Positions 51,506 through 60,566 of a stretch of 64,000 nt of DNA are shown here, one piece after another. The notes below the pieces were generated by a model. That model made no database searches. It saw nothing but the letters and a program-made list of their open reading frames with translations, and was not told where the DNA came from. Location of the stretch: contig CALAWP010000084.1 of the NCBI GenBank assembly GCA_937895345.1, positions 26,331 through 90,330 on the forward strand. The letters run 5' to 3'. The DNA comes from an uncultured Paenibacillus sp. (GTDB lineage Bacteria > Bacillota > Bacilli > Paenibacillales > Paenibacillaceae). The first letter of the stretch is position 1. The number at the start of each line of letters is the position of its first letter. The translations under genes were made by a program, and so were the position numbers.

Positions 51506-52258
51506 ATGAACAAGCTGATATGGCAGCAAGACTTTTTGCATGGAACTACCGATTTGAGCGCATGGAACATTCGTCTCGGCAATGATTTGCTCGGTGACAA
51601 CGGCCAAGCGATATGCCCGGGCTGGGGCAACGGCGAGCAGCAGTTTTATACGGACCGTTCCGATAACCTGTATCTCGACCAGAACGGACTTAACCTGTGC
51701 GCGCGCCGCGAAGCCGTCGAAGCGGACGGCCGGAGCTTTGCCTATACCTCCGCCCGGCTGGATACGAAAGGGCGCTTCTCCTATCGCTACGGCAAGCTGA
51801 TCGTACGCGCCAGGCTGCCGGTCGGCCAAGGATTATGGCCCGCCATCTGGATGCTGCCGGAGCGTCAGGCGTACGGCCCGTGGCCCGCTTCCGGCGAGAT
51901 TGACGTGATGGAAGCCAGAGGCCGCCTGCCCCGGCAAATTTCCGGCACGCTGCATTACGGAAAGGACTGGGAGAGTAAAGTTACGGACGAGTCTTCCTTC
52001 GAGTTCGGCAACAGCACGATTAACGAGTTCCATGATTATGCGCTGGAATGGAGCGAGGACGCCATCCGATGGCTGGTTGACGGACATTGCTACGCCGAGC
52101 GCCGCCTGGAGCCGGGCGTCATGCCCTTCGACCAGGAATTTTATTTGGTGCTTAACCTGGCTGTAGGCGGCTGGTACGACCGCGTATTGATAGATGAATC
52201 CGCGCTGCCGGCGGTCATGACGGTTTCGGGGATATGGGTGTATGGCCTCCAAGTCTAG
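51506..52258 (+). CDS. Glycoside hydrolase family 16 (endo-beta-1,3- or 1,3-1,4-glucanase type)
   Basis: 250 residues from the ATG at 51506 (AAAGGAAAGGGG upstream). Concanavalin-like jelly roll with the GH16 signature GEIDVMEARG: nucleophile Glu, Asp helper and acid/base Glu in ExDxxE form. Other landmarks are WPAIWMLPE, FHDYALEWSEDAIRWLVDG and LNLAVGGWYD. The LVLNLAVGG ending and lack of a beta-bulge deletion favour laminarinase-like enzymes. No signal peptide, so it would act inside the cell on imported oligosaccharides, unusual for this family. Divergent from the transporter operon. Confidence 0.9.
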   Translation: MNKLIWQQDFLHGTTDLSAWNIRLGNDLLGDNGQAICPGWGNGEQQFYTDRSDNLYLDQNGLNLCARREAVEADGRSFAYTSARLDTKGRFSYRYGKLIVRARLPVGQGLWPAIWMLPERQAYGPWPASGEIDVMEARGRLPRQISGTLHYGKDWESKVTDESSFEFGNSTINEFHDYALEWSEDAIRWLVDGHCYAERRLEPGVMPFDQEFYLVLNLAVGGWYDRVLIDESALPAVMTVSGIWVYGLQV

Positions 52259-52328
52259 TGAGGAACAGCCAGACCCCCGCAGCAAATGGGATTTGAGCTA
52301 ATGATCATGTCGGAAATGGGAATAAAAA

Positions 52329-52354
52329 AAGGCCATCCTCAGCGGGATGGCCTT
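52329..52354 (-). terminator. Terminator of the CotF-like gene
   Basis: AAGGCCATCC / GGATGGCCTT with a 6-nt loop, followed on the minus strand by TTTTTATT. Also placed to stop read-through from GH16. Confidence 0.85.
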
Positions 52355-52373
52355 CATGCGGAGCTTGCCGGGT

Positions 52374-52943
52374 TCAACTGTACAGCTGGGCGGGATTATG
52401 TTGCGGTACAGGCTGATAAATTTGCTGCATCGCTTGAATGGCTGCGGTTGTCGCATATTGAACCGGGTAGAGTCCCTTGCGTGCCATATAGGCCCACACC
52501 TCATAAGCCTGATGGGAGCACATGCGGAATGCATCCTCCAGAAATGCCCGCAACTGTGGAGTCGAGCACTCCATAGCCGACCAAGCGTATTCTCTGCCAG
52601 CACGTTTCAGCGTTAACAGATAGGAAGTTGCAATGGCACGGTCGTCCAGCTGCTGCAACTGCACCTTTGGCTGAAGTCCCGGGTATTGGGCAGCGGGCTG
52701 CTCCATTACGGGGTGCATAGCCAGCGCAGGAACATTCAGTTGATCGCGGGAGAACATTTGGCTGGCATATTCAACCTTCATGTTGTAATCCTGCACATGG
52801 ACGGAATAGTGACGGACGATCATGTCCTTAAGCTCCGGGTCCCCGGCCTGATTAATGAAAAGCGCCATGGATTGAATCGAGTTCGTACAGCTTAGCAAAA
52901 GCTCGTTCAGTTCGTGTGCTTCATGCGAACCCAGTCGCATCAT
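52374..52943 (-). CDS. CotF-like spore coat protein
   Basis: 189 residues. The C-terminal half DDRAIATSYLLTLKRAGREYAWSAMECSTPQLRAFLEDAFRMCSHQAYEVWAYMARKG is the coat protein F / ferritin-like helical domain found in spore-formers, ending in a Gln/Pro-rich tail (QPVPQHNPAQLYS). Deposited on the spore coat; the gene would be under mother-cell sigma control, but I could not identify a clear sigma-K/E promoter in the 210 bp upstream. AGAGGGGA precedes the ATG pair. Confidence 0.85.
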   Translation of the reverse strand: MMRLGSHEAHELNELLLSCTNSIQSMALFINQAGDPELKDMIVRHYSVHVQDYNMKVEYASQMFSRDQLNVPALAMHPVMEQPAAQYPGLQPKVQLQQLDDRAIATSYLLTLKRAGREYAWSAMECSTPQLRAFLEDAFRMCSHQAYEVWAYMARKGLYPVQYATTAAIQAMQQIYQPVPQHNPAQLYS

Positions 52944-53197
52944 GGTGATATCCCCTCTTCCTATGTTCCTGGTTGAACTACCCCTTTTATCATGGAATCA
53001 CTTGCTCCAGTTTATTCAACCTCACATTGTAAAATAATTACACCGAAGTGCTTCGGACGAATTCTAGTCGAAACGTGAGTTGCGGCTCAACGATCGATAT
53101 ATGGGAATGTATGCAACAATTATCTTTCGGACCATGAAATACTATGATAAGATGAATGAACATAGTGCATAATTTTCCAATCGTAAAGGAGACGCCT

Positions 53198-55828
53198 ATG
53201 AATATTCATCATCGGGCCCGCAAAATTATAATATTAATTATTTGTTTGATTTTAACTGGAAATGTTCTGTTCTTGTCCCCTTCTTCCGCTGCCGCTTCTT
53301 CTATGAGCTATAATGGAGCCGTGATGATTGACGAGTGGGCCAAAAAAGAATACCAGGGAAGACAGGCCGGAACGCCCGGATACGCAAAGGCTGTCGACGA
53401 TCTGGAGAAACGAATCCGATCCGCCGGCATGCTTCCGCTCTTCGGAGAAGAGCAATATCGCCAAAGTTATTCGGCGGGTACGGCCGTTCTTAAAAAAGAG
53501 AAGGTTGTCTGGAATAATAAGACATTGAAGCTTATGCAAGATTATATGCCGTATGCGCGGACTGCCGGAGGAAAGTTTGCGTTCCGTACCGCTTATTATG
53601 CGGGAGCGGGTATGCCGGCGGATTACAAGACGAAGGCGGACGGCCTCGTGATTTTCCATTGGAACGATAAAAACGGGAAGTTTCCGGAAGGCATTCAAGA
53701 CCGGGTTCAACGGGCGGCAGCGAACGGGGCGAAAGCGGTTATGATCGTCACGAACGGTGAATTGAAGGTCGGCAACTACGAGCATCCGCTTCATGCCGGG
53801 AAATTGGATATTCCGGTCCTGTACATCTCGGAGAAAGCGGCGGCCGACGCCGGAGTACCCCGTAATTTCGTGCCCGCCGCTTTGAAGAAAAGCGAGCTGA
53901 GTATGGAATTGTCCGTAGACCGTACGATACAGCAAGCGGATAATTTGGCAGGCGTCATACCGGGCAAATCCGAAAACAAGGCGATTTTATGGGTGACCAA
54001 CATCGACGGTTTCGGAAGCCTGCCGGACGGCACCTGGTACGAAAGCGCCAAATCCGGGGCGGCGTCTGCCGCTATGATGCTCGATATCGCCCGATATTAT
54101 AAGAAGAACGTACCCGAATATACGATGATTTTCGCTTTTGTAGGCAGCAAGTGGAAGGAGCAGGAAGGGATCAGGGCGTTGACGGAGAAGCTGAACTTCG
54201 ACTTGATCGCTCGCACGATCGATTTGTATGCCATGGGCGGTAACGGAAGCTTGGACGACCTGTATATAAACTATACGGACCCGGCTTTTAAATCCGCAGC
54301 GCAATCGGTGGCGAAGTCTCCAATGTTGAATACCGACTTGGGCAATGCCTTGTCATCCGTCCTGCGTTCTAAGACGGACAAGCTGCTGTTGATTCGGGAT
54401 CGGAATACCTGGCTGGACGACTCTTCCGCCGATAAGGCATCCGCGATTGCGCGAAGCGACTATGCGCAAGGCGTAGATTCACTGCTCACGCTGTCCGGCC
54501 GCATCATGAAGCAATTGTCGGAAGAAGAGTCGGTTCCGTTTGACTATTCGAAACGTTCCGTCTCGAAAGTCGCTTTTAAAAACCCAAAAGTAACCTTGCA
54601 CTATATCCAATCCCAATATTTTGAAGTTTACGCCGACGACGCTTATCTTCAACAAATCACGCCGGAAGTATTAAAAGAAATGGATTCCCTCTATACCCGG
54701 GTGGCTCGGTACAATTATTATCCTCTTCCGCAAGCGAAGGTGACCGCCTTGTTTATGAAAGACGGGAATAAGGCCGCCGTTATTGCGGGGAGAAAAGATT
54801 TGGAGAACGAATCCGAGAAAGCCGGCGGAGGGTTTGCCAGCTTTACAGACGGCCAAATGTATATTTACATGAGAAGCGGTCCTTATTATGAAACGATTGC
54901 CCATGAATTGAATCATGCGCTGGCAACGGCGAATGCATATGCCGGCAACAACTTCGAGCTTCAGGAGTGGCAGGGACAAAGTCATTTTGTCAGATATATG
55001 CAGCCTAAGGGGGCTTATACGAACGATTTCGGCAGCATCGTCAAACAGCGCTTCCTGACCAATCATGAAGTGCCCAAGCTCAAGGAGCTTGTCGCCAATT
55101 ACGAAACGGCGTTGGATTGGTCCTGGTATACGAAGAACGCTCCGAATCCGGACGGCCATCTGTATACCTACTATGTGATGGGCTCCATGTACGCATTTTT
55201 GGCAGACCAATACGGAGAAGAGGCTTCCAGACGGGCCATGTACCGGAACTACATCGATGTGGCCAATATCCGGAACCATTTGATCAAGGATACCGGGCTT
55301 ACGCTGAAAGCGTTCCTGCAGCAATGGAGCAGCTGGATGCTCCGGGGCGGTACGGCTTCAACGGATACAAGCATAGCAGTCCGGAAGAAAGGCAATAACG
55401 GGTTTGATTACAGGATGCTCTATACAAGGCCGGATCCGAAGGAGAGCGAGGAGGGGCCGAACCGGGAAGATGCGGGAAGCCGCCAGACGCAAACGGACGG
55501 AACCGTCCGGTACAGTCTTGACGTCGCCAGCGATGATTTGAAGATCACTTCGTTCAATCTGTACAAAACCAAGGACGGGCCGCAATTTGAAATTGACTAC
55601 GAAAGCAAAAAAACTCGTTTTGTGAGCTTGTTTGACCCTCCGAACGGCGACAAGCTCCGATTGATAAAAGAAAACGCTATTGTACCCGGAAAAGGCAAAG
55701 TCATTCTAAAGCTTAGCGGCGCCGAAGTCGAGGTTCTCCGAAGCTTGCCGCTGATTACCGTCCGCTTTGGCGATGGGGAAGACTTTGCAGTTGTGGAGAA
55801 CGCGGACTATATGAAAATATTGAAGTGA
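53198..55828 (+). CDS. Secreted two-domain protein: degenerate M28-like domain plus HELNH metallopeptidase domain
   Basis: 876 residues from the ATG at 53198 with AAAGGAGA upstream. Sec signal peptide 1-36 (IIILIICLILTGNVLFLSPSSAAA). Residues about 40-450 resemble an M28 aminopeptidase with a PA-type insert (GMPADYKTKADGLVIFHWND; NLAGVIPGKSENKAILWVTN), but the zinc ligands are not visible where expected (no HxD, no GADDN, no EExGLLGS). Residues about 510-740 form a gluzincin-like domain with H569-E-L-N-H573 in TIAHELNHALATANAY. A beta-rich tail follows. It may cleave proteins or peptides outside the cell; the front domain probably binds. Stands alone between two terminators. Confidence 0.75.
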   Translation: MNIHHRARKIIILIICLILTGNVLFLSPSSAAASSMSYNGAVMIDEWAKKEYQGRQAGTPGYAKAVDDLEKRIRSAGMLPLFGEEQYRQSYSAGTAVLKKEKVVWNNKTLKLMQDYMPYARTAGGKFAFRTAYYAGAGMPADYKTKADGLVIFHWNDKNGKFPEGIQDRVQRAAANGAKAVMIVTNGELKVGNYEHPLHAGKLDIPVLYISEKAAADAGVPRNFVPAALKKSELSMELSVDRTIQQADNLAGVIPGKSENKAILWVTNIDGFGSLPDGTWYESAKSGAASAAMMLDIARYYKKNVPEYTMIFAFVGSKWKEQEGIRALTEKLNFDLIARTIDLYAMGGNGSLDDLYINYTDPAFKSAAQSVAKSPMLNTDLGNALSSVLRSKTDKLLLIRDRNTWLDDSSADKASAIARSDYAQGVDSLLTLSGRIMKQLSEEESVPFDYSKRSVSKVAFKNPKVTLHYIQSQYFEVYADDAYLQQITPEVLKEMDSLYTRVARYNYYPLPQAKVTALFMKDGNKAAVIAGRKDLENESEKAGGGFASFTDGQMYIYMRSGPYYETIAHELNHALATANAYAGNNFELQEWQGQSHFVRYMQPKGAYTNDFGSIVKQRFLTNHEVPKLKELVANYETALDWSWYTKNAPNPDGHLYTYYVMGSMYAFLADQYGEEASRRAMYRNYIDVANIRNHLIKDTGLTLKAFLQQWSSWMLRGGTASTDTSIAVRKKGNNGFDYRMLYTRPDPKESEEGPNREDAGSRQTQTDGTVRYSLDVASDDLKITSFNLYKTKDGPQFEIDYESKKTRFVSLFDPPNGDKLRLIKENAIVPGKGKVILKLSGAEVEVLRSLPLITVRFGDGEDFAVVENADYMKILK

Positions 55829-55876
55829 AGTGAGCCATTGCTCACGTATGAGGCATGGAAGCAGCAACAAATTTGA

Positions 55877-55928
55877 GGGGCTGATCGAATGCTGCCGCAG
55901 GCCGCATTCGATCAGCCCCGTTTCATTC
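55877..55928 (+). terminator. Terminator after the metallopeptidase gene
   Basis: Perfect 16-bp stem GGGGCTGATCGAATGC / GCATTCGATCAGCCCC, 11-nt loop, followed by GTTTCATT. Confidence 0.8.
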
Positions 55929-56013
55929 GCTTCAAGCAGCGAGCAAACCATTAGCCTTATTTATTTTTCTAAAACTTTGCCTGAGCAAATAGACCTGATT
56001 TATGATTTTGCTA

Positions 56014-56019
56014 TATAAT
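56014..56019 (+). promoter_or_regulatory. Possible -10 element of the membrane AraC gene
   Basis: Perfect TATAAT 100 bp before the start codon, in an AT-rich stretch; the -35 region (around 55991) is poor. Confidence 0.35.
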
Positions 56020-56119
56020 TCACATAGGACTTAACAGCTTCCGTGACCTTTACCCCGACAGCTTGTCCGATTGGCAGTCATACGATTGTCTGTTTGTTTG
56101 ATAAAGAGGAGGGGGCCGA

Positions 56120-58390
56120 ATGAATCGGGTACCGATGATGGTGCAGCTCATGTTGATCTTGTTCTGCGTCATGGCCGTGCCGATGTCTGTCTTGACCTGG
56201 TACAGCGGCACAAGCATATTGGGCAATTCTGAAAGCGCTATCGCAGATTCGTCGATGGCGGCGTTGAACGCCAGCCGCAGATTGAACGAGAATGCGCTGA
56301 ACAATTTGTCGCAGGATGCGGTACGTCTGGCGGCAACCAACATTTTTGACCGGATCCGCAATTACGAGTCATTCTCGGAGCTGAACTCCCAGTACAGCAA
56401 TATGAGCAACGCGCTTTCCGTGCTGAAAGAGCTGCTGAATCTGAATCATCGCGTGGAAGGCGTATACTCGTCCTACTTTTATCTGGACGGTGCCGATTAT
56501 GTCATTTCTACCGACAAAGGCATCACGATGCTGGAGCGTTACGAATCGATCGATTGGATGGAAGAAGCGTTGGCCGACCGCCGAGGCATCAGCGGCGTCT
56601 GGTATCCGCGCCGGTTGAGCTCGGGCGTTAACGTCGTGTCTTATCTATTTCCGCTCAGCCGCTTGTCAACCACGACGCGCGGGACGGTCGTCGTCAATTT
56701 GCGCGAAAGCCAGGTCGGAAATTATTTGCAATCGTCGGTGCAGGGGGAGCAGGGCTACTTGCTTATGGACGGAAACGGCACGATCATCTCCCACAACGAC
56801 AAGAGCCTGCTGCTGACGGATGGAAGCCAGCTGCCGCATATGCGGCAGATTCTGGACAGCGGAACTTTGGAAGGGCATGCCTTTCATGAGGTTGACGGCA
56901 AGCGGCTGCTGTATACCTGGTCTTCCTCCAAGCTGTTCGATTGGTGGAACGTTCAGATTTATTCCGTCGATCAGTTGATGACGACGACTTACAAGCTGCA
57001 GCGCAGCATCACATGGATTACCGTCTTGATCATATTTATTGGCGCCGTATTGTCCGTGGTGCTTGCCACCTGGCTTTCCAAGCCGATTCGAAAGCTGGTG
57101 CGGAACGTCAGGGGAATGGTCAATCTTGGAACGCCAAGCAAGAACGAACTCACTTTCCTCGAAGCCGCCTTCAAGCGAATGCAGGAAGAAGAGGGAGAGT
57201 TATACAGGCTGCTGGAGGAACGCGAGCGGGATACGAGAAGTTTGGCGGTTCACAAGCTGTTGCGGGGAGAAGTCGCCGAGCAAGTGAAGGAGATCTTTCC
57301 CGATCCGCACTTCACCGTCGCCGTCGTCTCCATCGACCGCTACGGCCGCTACGTCAGCAAGAACAATCACGAAACGCGAAGCTATCACCGGTACTTGCTT
57401 GCCTCCAAGTGCGAAGGCTTGTTCCCGGAAGGAACGGCCGCCCGCTGCATCTATCAAGGGCAAGGCACGTTCGCGCTCGTCATCAATTACGGTGAACAGG
57501 AAGCGGGCGACACGACTTTCGAGGGCCTGAAAAATGCGCTCGTGCATATTCGCGACGGCGTACTGGAGCTGCTTGGCCACTCGGTGACGATCGGCGTCAG
57601 CAGCAGGTCCGATTCGGCCTACGCCATTCCGCGGCTGCTGGCGGAAGGCGCCGAAGCGATCAAGCGGCGCATGACCGACGGCATCGGGCGCGTCTTTTAT
57701 TGGGAACGGGAACCGGATTCCAGTAAGAAATATATCTATCCGGCCAACAGCGAGCGGCGTATTTTGAACTTTTTGGAAACCGGAAGTTTGGAGAGCGTTC
57801 TGAAGGAGCTGCAGGCGATTCGGGAGGAAATTCATGCGGCCGAATCGGTATCCTATGACAACATTCTGTTCATCTACAACCAGCTGGTTGGGGTTACCAT
57901 CAAGCATCTAAGGGAGAACAACGTAAATACGGCGCGCATTTTTGCGGGACAAGGCAACATTTATTCAACGATAGCCTCCGTGGATACGCTCGAAGAACTG
58001 GAGAAGCATCTGAAAACGTTTTTTGGCGAAATTGTGCAATATTTGGCGCGCAATCATCGCGAGGCGAATCATGGAGAGAAAATTATCCGTTATTTGGAGA
58101 CGCATTATTGCGAGGATATCGTCTTCGAGGATATGGCGAAGGAGATCGGCATCAGCTATTCCTACATGCGCAAAATCGTGTATGAGTTGACCGGCAAAAG
58201 CCTGATCGAATATACCAACTCGCTGCGAATCGAGAGAGCCAAGCAGCTGCTAGTGGAAACGGATCTGACGATCGCCCAGATCGCTTCCGAGGTCGGTTAT
58301 TCCAATATTCAAAGCTTCAACCGGTTCTTCCGCAAATATGAAGGCATGCCTCCAAGCGGCTATAAGGCCGTCAAGACCGGTGCATCGTAA
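56120..58390 (+). CDS. Membrane-bound AraC-family one-component regulator
   Basis: 756 residues, AGAGGAGGGGG before the ATG. Membrane helix about 8-28 (MVQLMLILFCVMAVPMSVLTW), extracellular Cache-like sensor about 30-290 (GYLLMDGNGTIISHNDKSLL, WNVQIYSVDQLM), second helix about 298-318 (ITWITVLIIFIGAVLSVVLATWL), HAMP-like stretch (LSKPIRKLVRNVRGM), then a long cytoplasmic helical region and a C-terminal AraC domain about 650-750 (IVFEDMAKEIGISYSYMRKIVYELTG, IASEVGYSNIQSFNRFFRKYEG). It joins sensor and DNA binding in one chain. Upstream of, and probably activating, the three transporter genes after it. Confidence 0.9.
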   Translation: MNRVPMMVQLMLILFCVMAVPMSVLTWYSGTSILGNSESAIADSSMAALNASRRLNENALNNLSQDAVRLAATNIFDRIRNYESFSELNSQYSNMSNALSVLKELLNLNHRVEGVYSSYFYLDGADYVISTDKGITMLERYESIDWMEEALADRRGISGVWYPRRLSSGVNVVSYLFPLSRLSTTTRGTVVVNLRESQVGNYLQSSVQGEQGYLLMDGNGTIISHNDKSLLLTDGSQLPHMRQILDSGTLEGHAFHEVDGKRLLYTWSSSKLFDWWNVQIYSVDQLMTTTYKLQRSITWITVLIIFIGAVLSVVLATWLSKPIRKLVRNVRGMVNLGTPSKNELTFLEAAFKRMQEEEGELYRLLEERERDTRSLAVHKLLRGEVAEQVKEIFPDPHFTVAVVSIDRYGRYVSKNNHETRSYHRYLLASKCEGLFPEGTAARCIYQGQGTFALVINYGEQEAGDTTFEGLKNALVHIRDGVLELLGHSVTIGVSSRSDSAYAIPRLLAEGAEAIKRRMTDGIGRVFYWEREPDSSKKYIYPANSERRILNFLETGSLESVLKELQAIREEIHAAESVSYDNILFIYNQLVGVTIKHLRENNVNTARIFAGQGNIYSTIASVDTLEELEKHLKTFFGEIVQYLARNHREANHGEKIIRYLETHYCEDIVFEDMAKEIGISYSYMRKIVYELTGKSLIEYTNSLRIERAKQLLVETDLTIAQIASEVGYSNIQSFNRFFRKYEGMPPSGYKAVKTGAS

Positions 58391-58398
58391 TGCCGCTA

Positions 58399-58446
58399 GC
58401 TGCCCGCCGTTCCAAGCCTGGATTCCGGCCGGGCAGCTTCATTTTT
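58399..58446 (+). terminator. Terminator after the membrane AraC gene
   Basis: GCTGCCCG / CGGGCAGC with a 23-nt inner region (CCG/CGG extension) followed by TTCATTTTT. Confidence 0.7.
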
Positions 58447-58555
58447 GCTTGCGTATATCAAATTTGATTATCGGGAGCGAGAGAACCCCGCGCCATTGCT
58501 GGGCATAATCAAAAATGACGGTCATCGTCAATACGTATGATTTACGAATGGATTT

Positions 58556-58569
58556 GGAAAGCGTTATCA
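58556..58569. promoter_or_regulatory. Candidate cre (CcpA) site before the third transporter
   Basis: GGAAAGCGTTATCA matches most of the cre consensus TGAAARCGYTTTCA and lies about 75-90 bp before the permease start. The transporter promoter itself is not clear in this 250-bp gap. Confidence 0.4.
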
Positions 58570-58644
58570 TAATCTCGACCTCGCCGATGAACAGGACAAA
58601 CGCATCGTATGGCGGAGGGAGTCATCCTGCAAGGAGGTGAGTGC

Positions 58645-59613
58645 GTGAAAATTGAAAACGCTTCAATTTCATCAAGTTCGAAGCCCGCAATTTCAACGAA
58701 CAGAAAAAAAAGGGGGATGATCTTTTATCTCCGGCGAGACTGGCAGCTTTATTCGTTGCTTCTTCTTCCTTTTACCTTTGTTGCGCTATTCAAGTACGCG
58801 CCGATGTCCGGCCTTGTGCTTGCATTTAAAGATTACAAGCTGGCAAAGGGAATATGGGGCAGCGAATGGGTCGGCTTTGAGGTGTTTATGGATCTGTTTG
58901 CCAAGCACGATTTTCTTCGGGCGGTCCGCAATACGCTGCTGCTCAACAGTCTCGACCTGGTGTTCAGCTTTACGATGCCGATTGTGCTGGCGCTGCTGCT
59001 GAACGAGATCAAGAACGTCCGGTTCAAGCGCGCCAATCAGACGGTGTTGTATCTTCCGCACTTCCTGTCGTGGGTCATTATCGGGGCTATTGCCTATCAG
59101 CTGCTCAGCGTGGGCAATGGCGTCATTAACAATGTGATCGAGTCGATAGGCGGCAATCGCATTCCGTTTCTGCAGGAGGATACGCATTGGCTGTTTACCT
59201 ATTTGGCCATCGGGGTATGGCAGAGCATGGGCTGGGGAACGATCATTTATTTGGCTTCGATCAGCAGCATTAACCCGGAGATGTACGAAGCGGCCACCGT
59301 GGACGGCGCGGGCCGATGGCGCAAAGCATGGAACGTTACGCTGCCTTCGATACGCGTGACCATCGTGACCTTGCTGATCCTGAACTTGGGCAAGATTATG
59401 GAAGGCTCGTTCGAACGGATTATCGCATTGCAAAACAAAGCGACAACCGAATTTACGACCACGATACCGGTTCTCGTCTACCGATGGGGGATTGAGGGCG
59501 GCAATTTCAGCCGGGCCACGGCGCTCGGACTGTTCCAGGCCGTCATCGGGTTGGTGCTCGTATTGGCGGCAGACCGCATCGCCAAAAAGCTTGGCGAAGA
59601 CGGATTGATTTAG
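58645..59613 (+). CDS. ABC transporter permease (LplB-type)
   Basis: 322 residues from a GTG with AAGGAGGTG 6 nt upstream; the in-frame ATG at 58609 would put the binding site inside the gene. Six membrane segments, first YSLLLLPFTFVALFKYAPMSGLVLAF; EAA loop YEAATVDGAGRWRKAWNVTLPSIRV; ends AKKLGEDGLI. First gene of the transporter controlled by the membrane AraC protein. Confidence 0.9.
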   Translation: MKIENASISSSSKPAISTNRKKRGMIFYLRRDWQLYSLLLLPFTFVALFKYAPMSGLVLAFKDYKLAKGIWGSEWVGFEVFMDLFAKHDFLRAVRNTLLLNSLDLVFSFTMPIVLALLLNEIKNVRFKRANQTVLYLPHFLSWVIIGAIAYQLLSVGNGVINNVIESIGGNRIPFLQEDTHWLFTYLAIGVWQSMGWGTIIYLASISSINPEMYEAATVDGAGRWRKAWNVTLPSIRVTIVTLLILNLGKIMEGSFERIIALQNKATTEFTTTIPVLVYRWGIEGGNFSRATALGLFQAVIGLVLVLAADRIAKKLGEDGLI

Positions 59614-59627
59614 AAAGGAGGCCAGAC

Positions 59628-60527
59628 ATGAAAGCATCCGCCGGCACTACGGCTTTATGGAGCAGAAAGCGCTATGATATTTGGGGCATGCTGATCGGCC
59701 TCGCTCTAATCATCTCTTCGCTGGCTTGTTTATTGCCGTTTGTTCATGTTATCGCAAAGTCGCTCAGCGCAGATGCCTACGTTATTGCGAATAAGGTCAC
59801 TCTGTGGCCGCAAGGCTTTACGCTCGAGGCGTACGGCAAAATTTTCGCCGACAAGAGTATTATGCGTTCGCTTTATGTATCCATCATCGTCACGGTGCTG
59901 TTTACCATTATCGGGATGATCCTGACGATCTTCGCCGCGTATCCGCTGTCGCGCAAGCAGCTGAAAGGCCGTACGGTCATCACCTTTATCTTTTTGTTCA
60001 CCATGTATTTTCACGGCGGCATTATTCCCGACTATATGCTGATCAACAGTCTGGGGATGCTGGATACGATGTGGTCGCTCGTGCTGCCGCTCGCGTTCAG
60101 CGCGTTCAACCTGTTGATTATGAAGACTGCGCTGTCCAGCACGATTCCCGACAGCCTGGAGGAATCGGCGCGAATTGACGGCGCGGGACATTATCGCATC
60201 TTGTGGAGCATCGTCTTGCCGTTGTCGAAGCCGATTATTGCGACGCTGTCGCTGTTTTATGCCGTCGGCCGCTGGAACGCTTATCAGGACGCGCTGTTTT
60301 ATATTAAACAGAACGTAGATATGCGCCCGCTGCAGTTGAAGCTGTATTACCTGATTATTCAAGCGAGCGAGAGCTTCCAGCTGGAAGCTACCCAAGTAAC
60401 GCTCAGCAATCCGGAAGTATTGAAGGCATCGTGCGTGGTGTTTGCGACGCTGCCCATTATATGCGTGTATCCGTTTATACAGAAATATTTTGTTCAAGGC
60501 GCCATGATTGGCGCGGTCAAGGGTTAA
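59628..60527 (+). CDS. ABC transporter permease (LplC/YtcP-type)
   Basis: 299 residues, AAAGGAGG upstream, 14 bp after the LplB-type gene. Six membrane segments, first GLALIISSLACLLPFVHVIAKSL; EAA loop EESARIDGAGHYRILWSIVLPLSKPI; ends QGAMIGAVKG. Paired with the preceding permease and the following lipoprotein. Confidence 0.92.
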   Translation: MKASAGTTALWSRKRYDIWGMLIGLALIISSLACLLPFVHVIAKSLSADAYVIANKVTLWPQGFTLEAYGKIFADKSIMRSLYVSIIVTVLFTIIGMILTIFAAYPLSRKQLKGRTVITFIFLFTMYFHGGIIPDYMLINSLGMLDTMWSLVLPLAFSAFNLLIMKTALSSTIPDSLEESARIDGAGHYRILWSIVLPLSKPIIATLSLFYAVGRWNAYQDALFYIKQNVDMRPLQLKLYYLIIQASESFQLEATQVTLSNPEVLKASCVVFATLPIICVYPFIQKYFVQGAMIGAVKG

Positions 60528-60566
60528 CGGATAACCTGTCAAATTTAAAAAAACGGGGGAATTACG

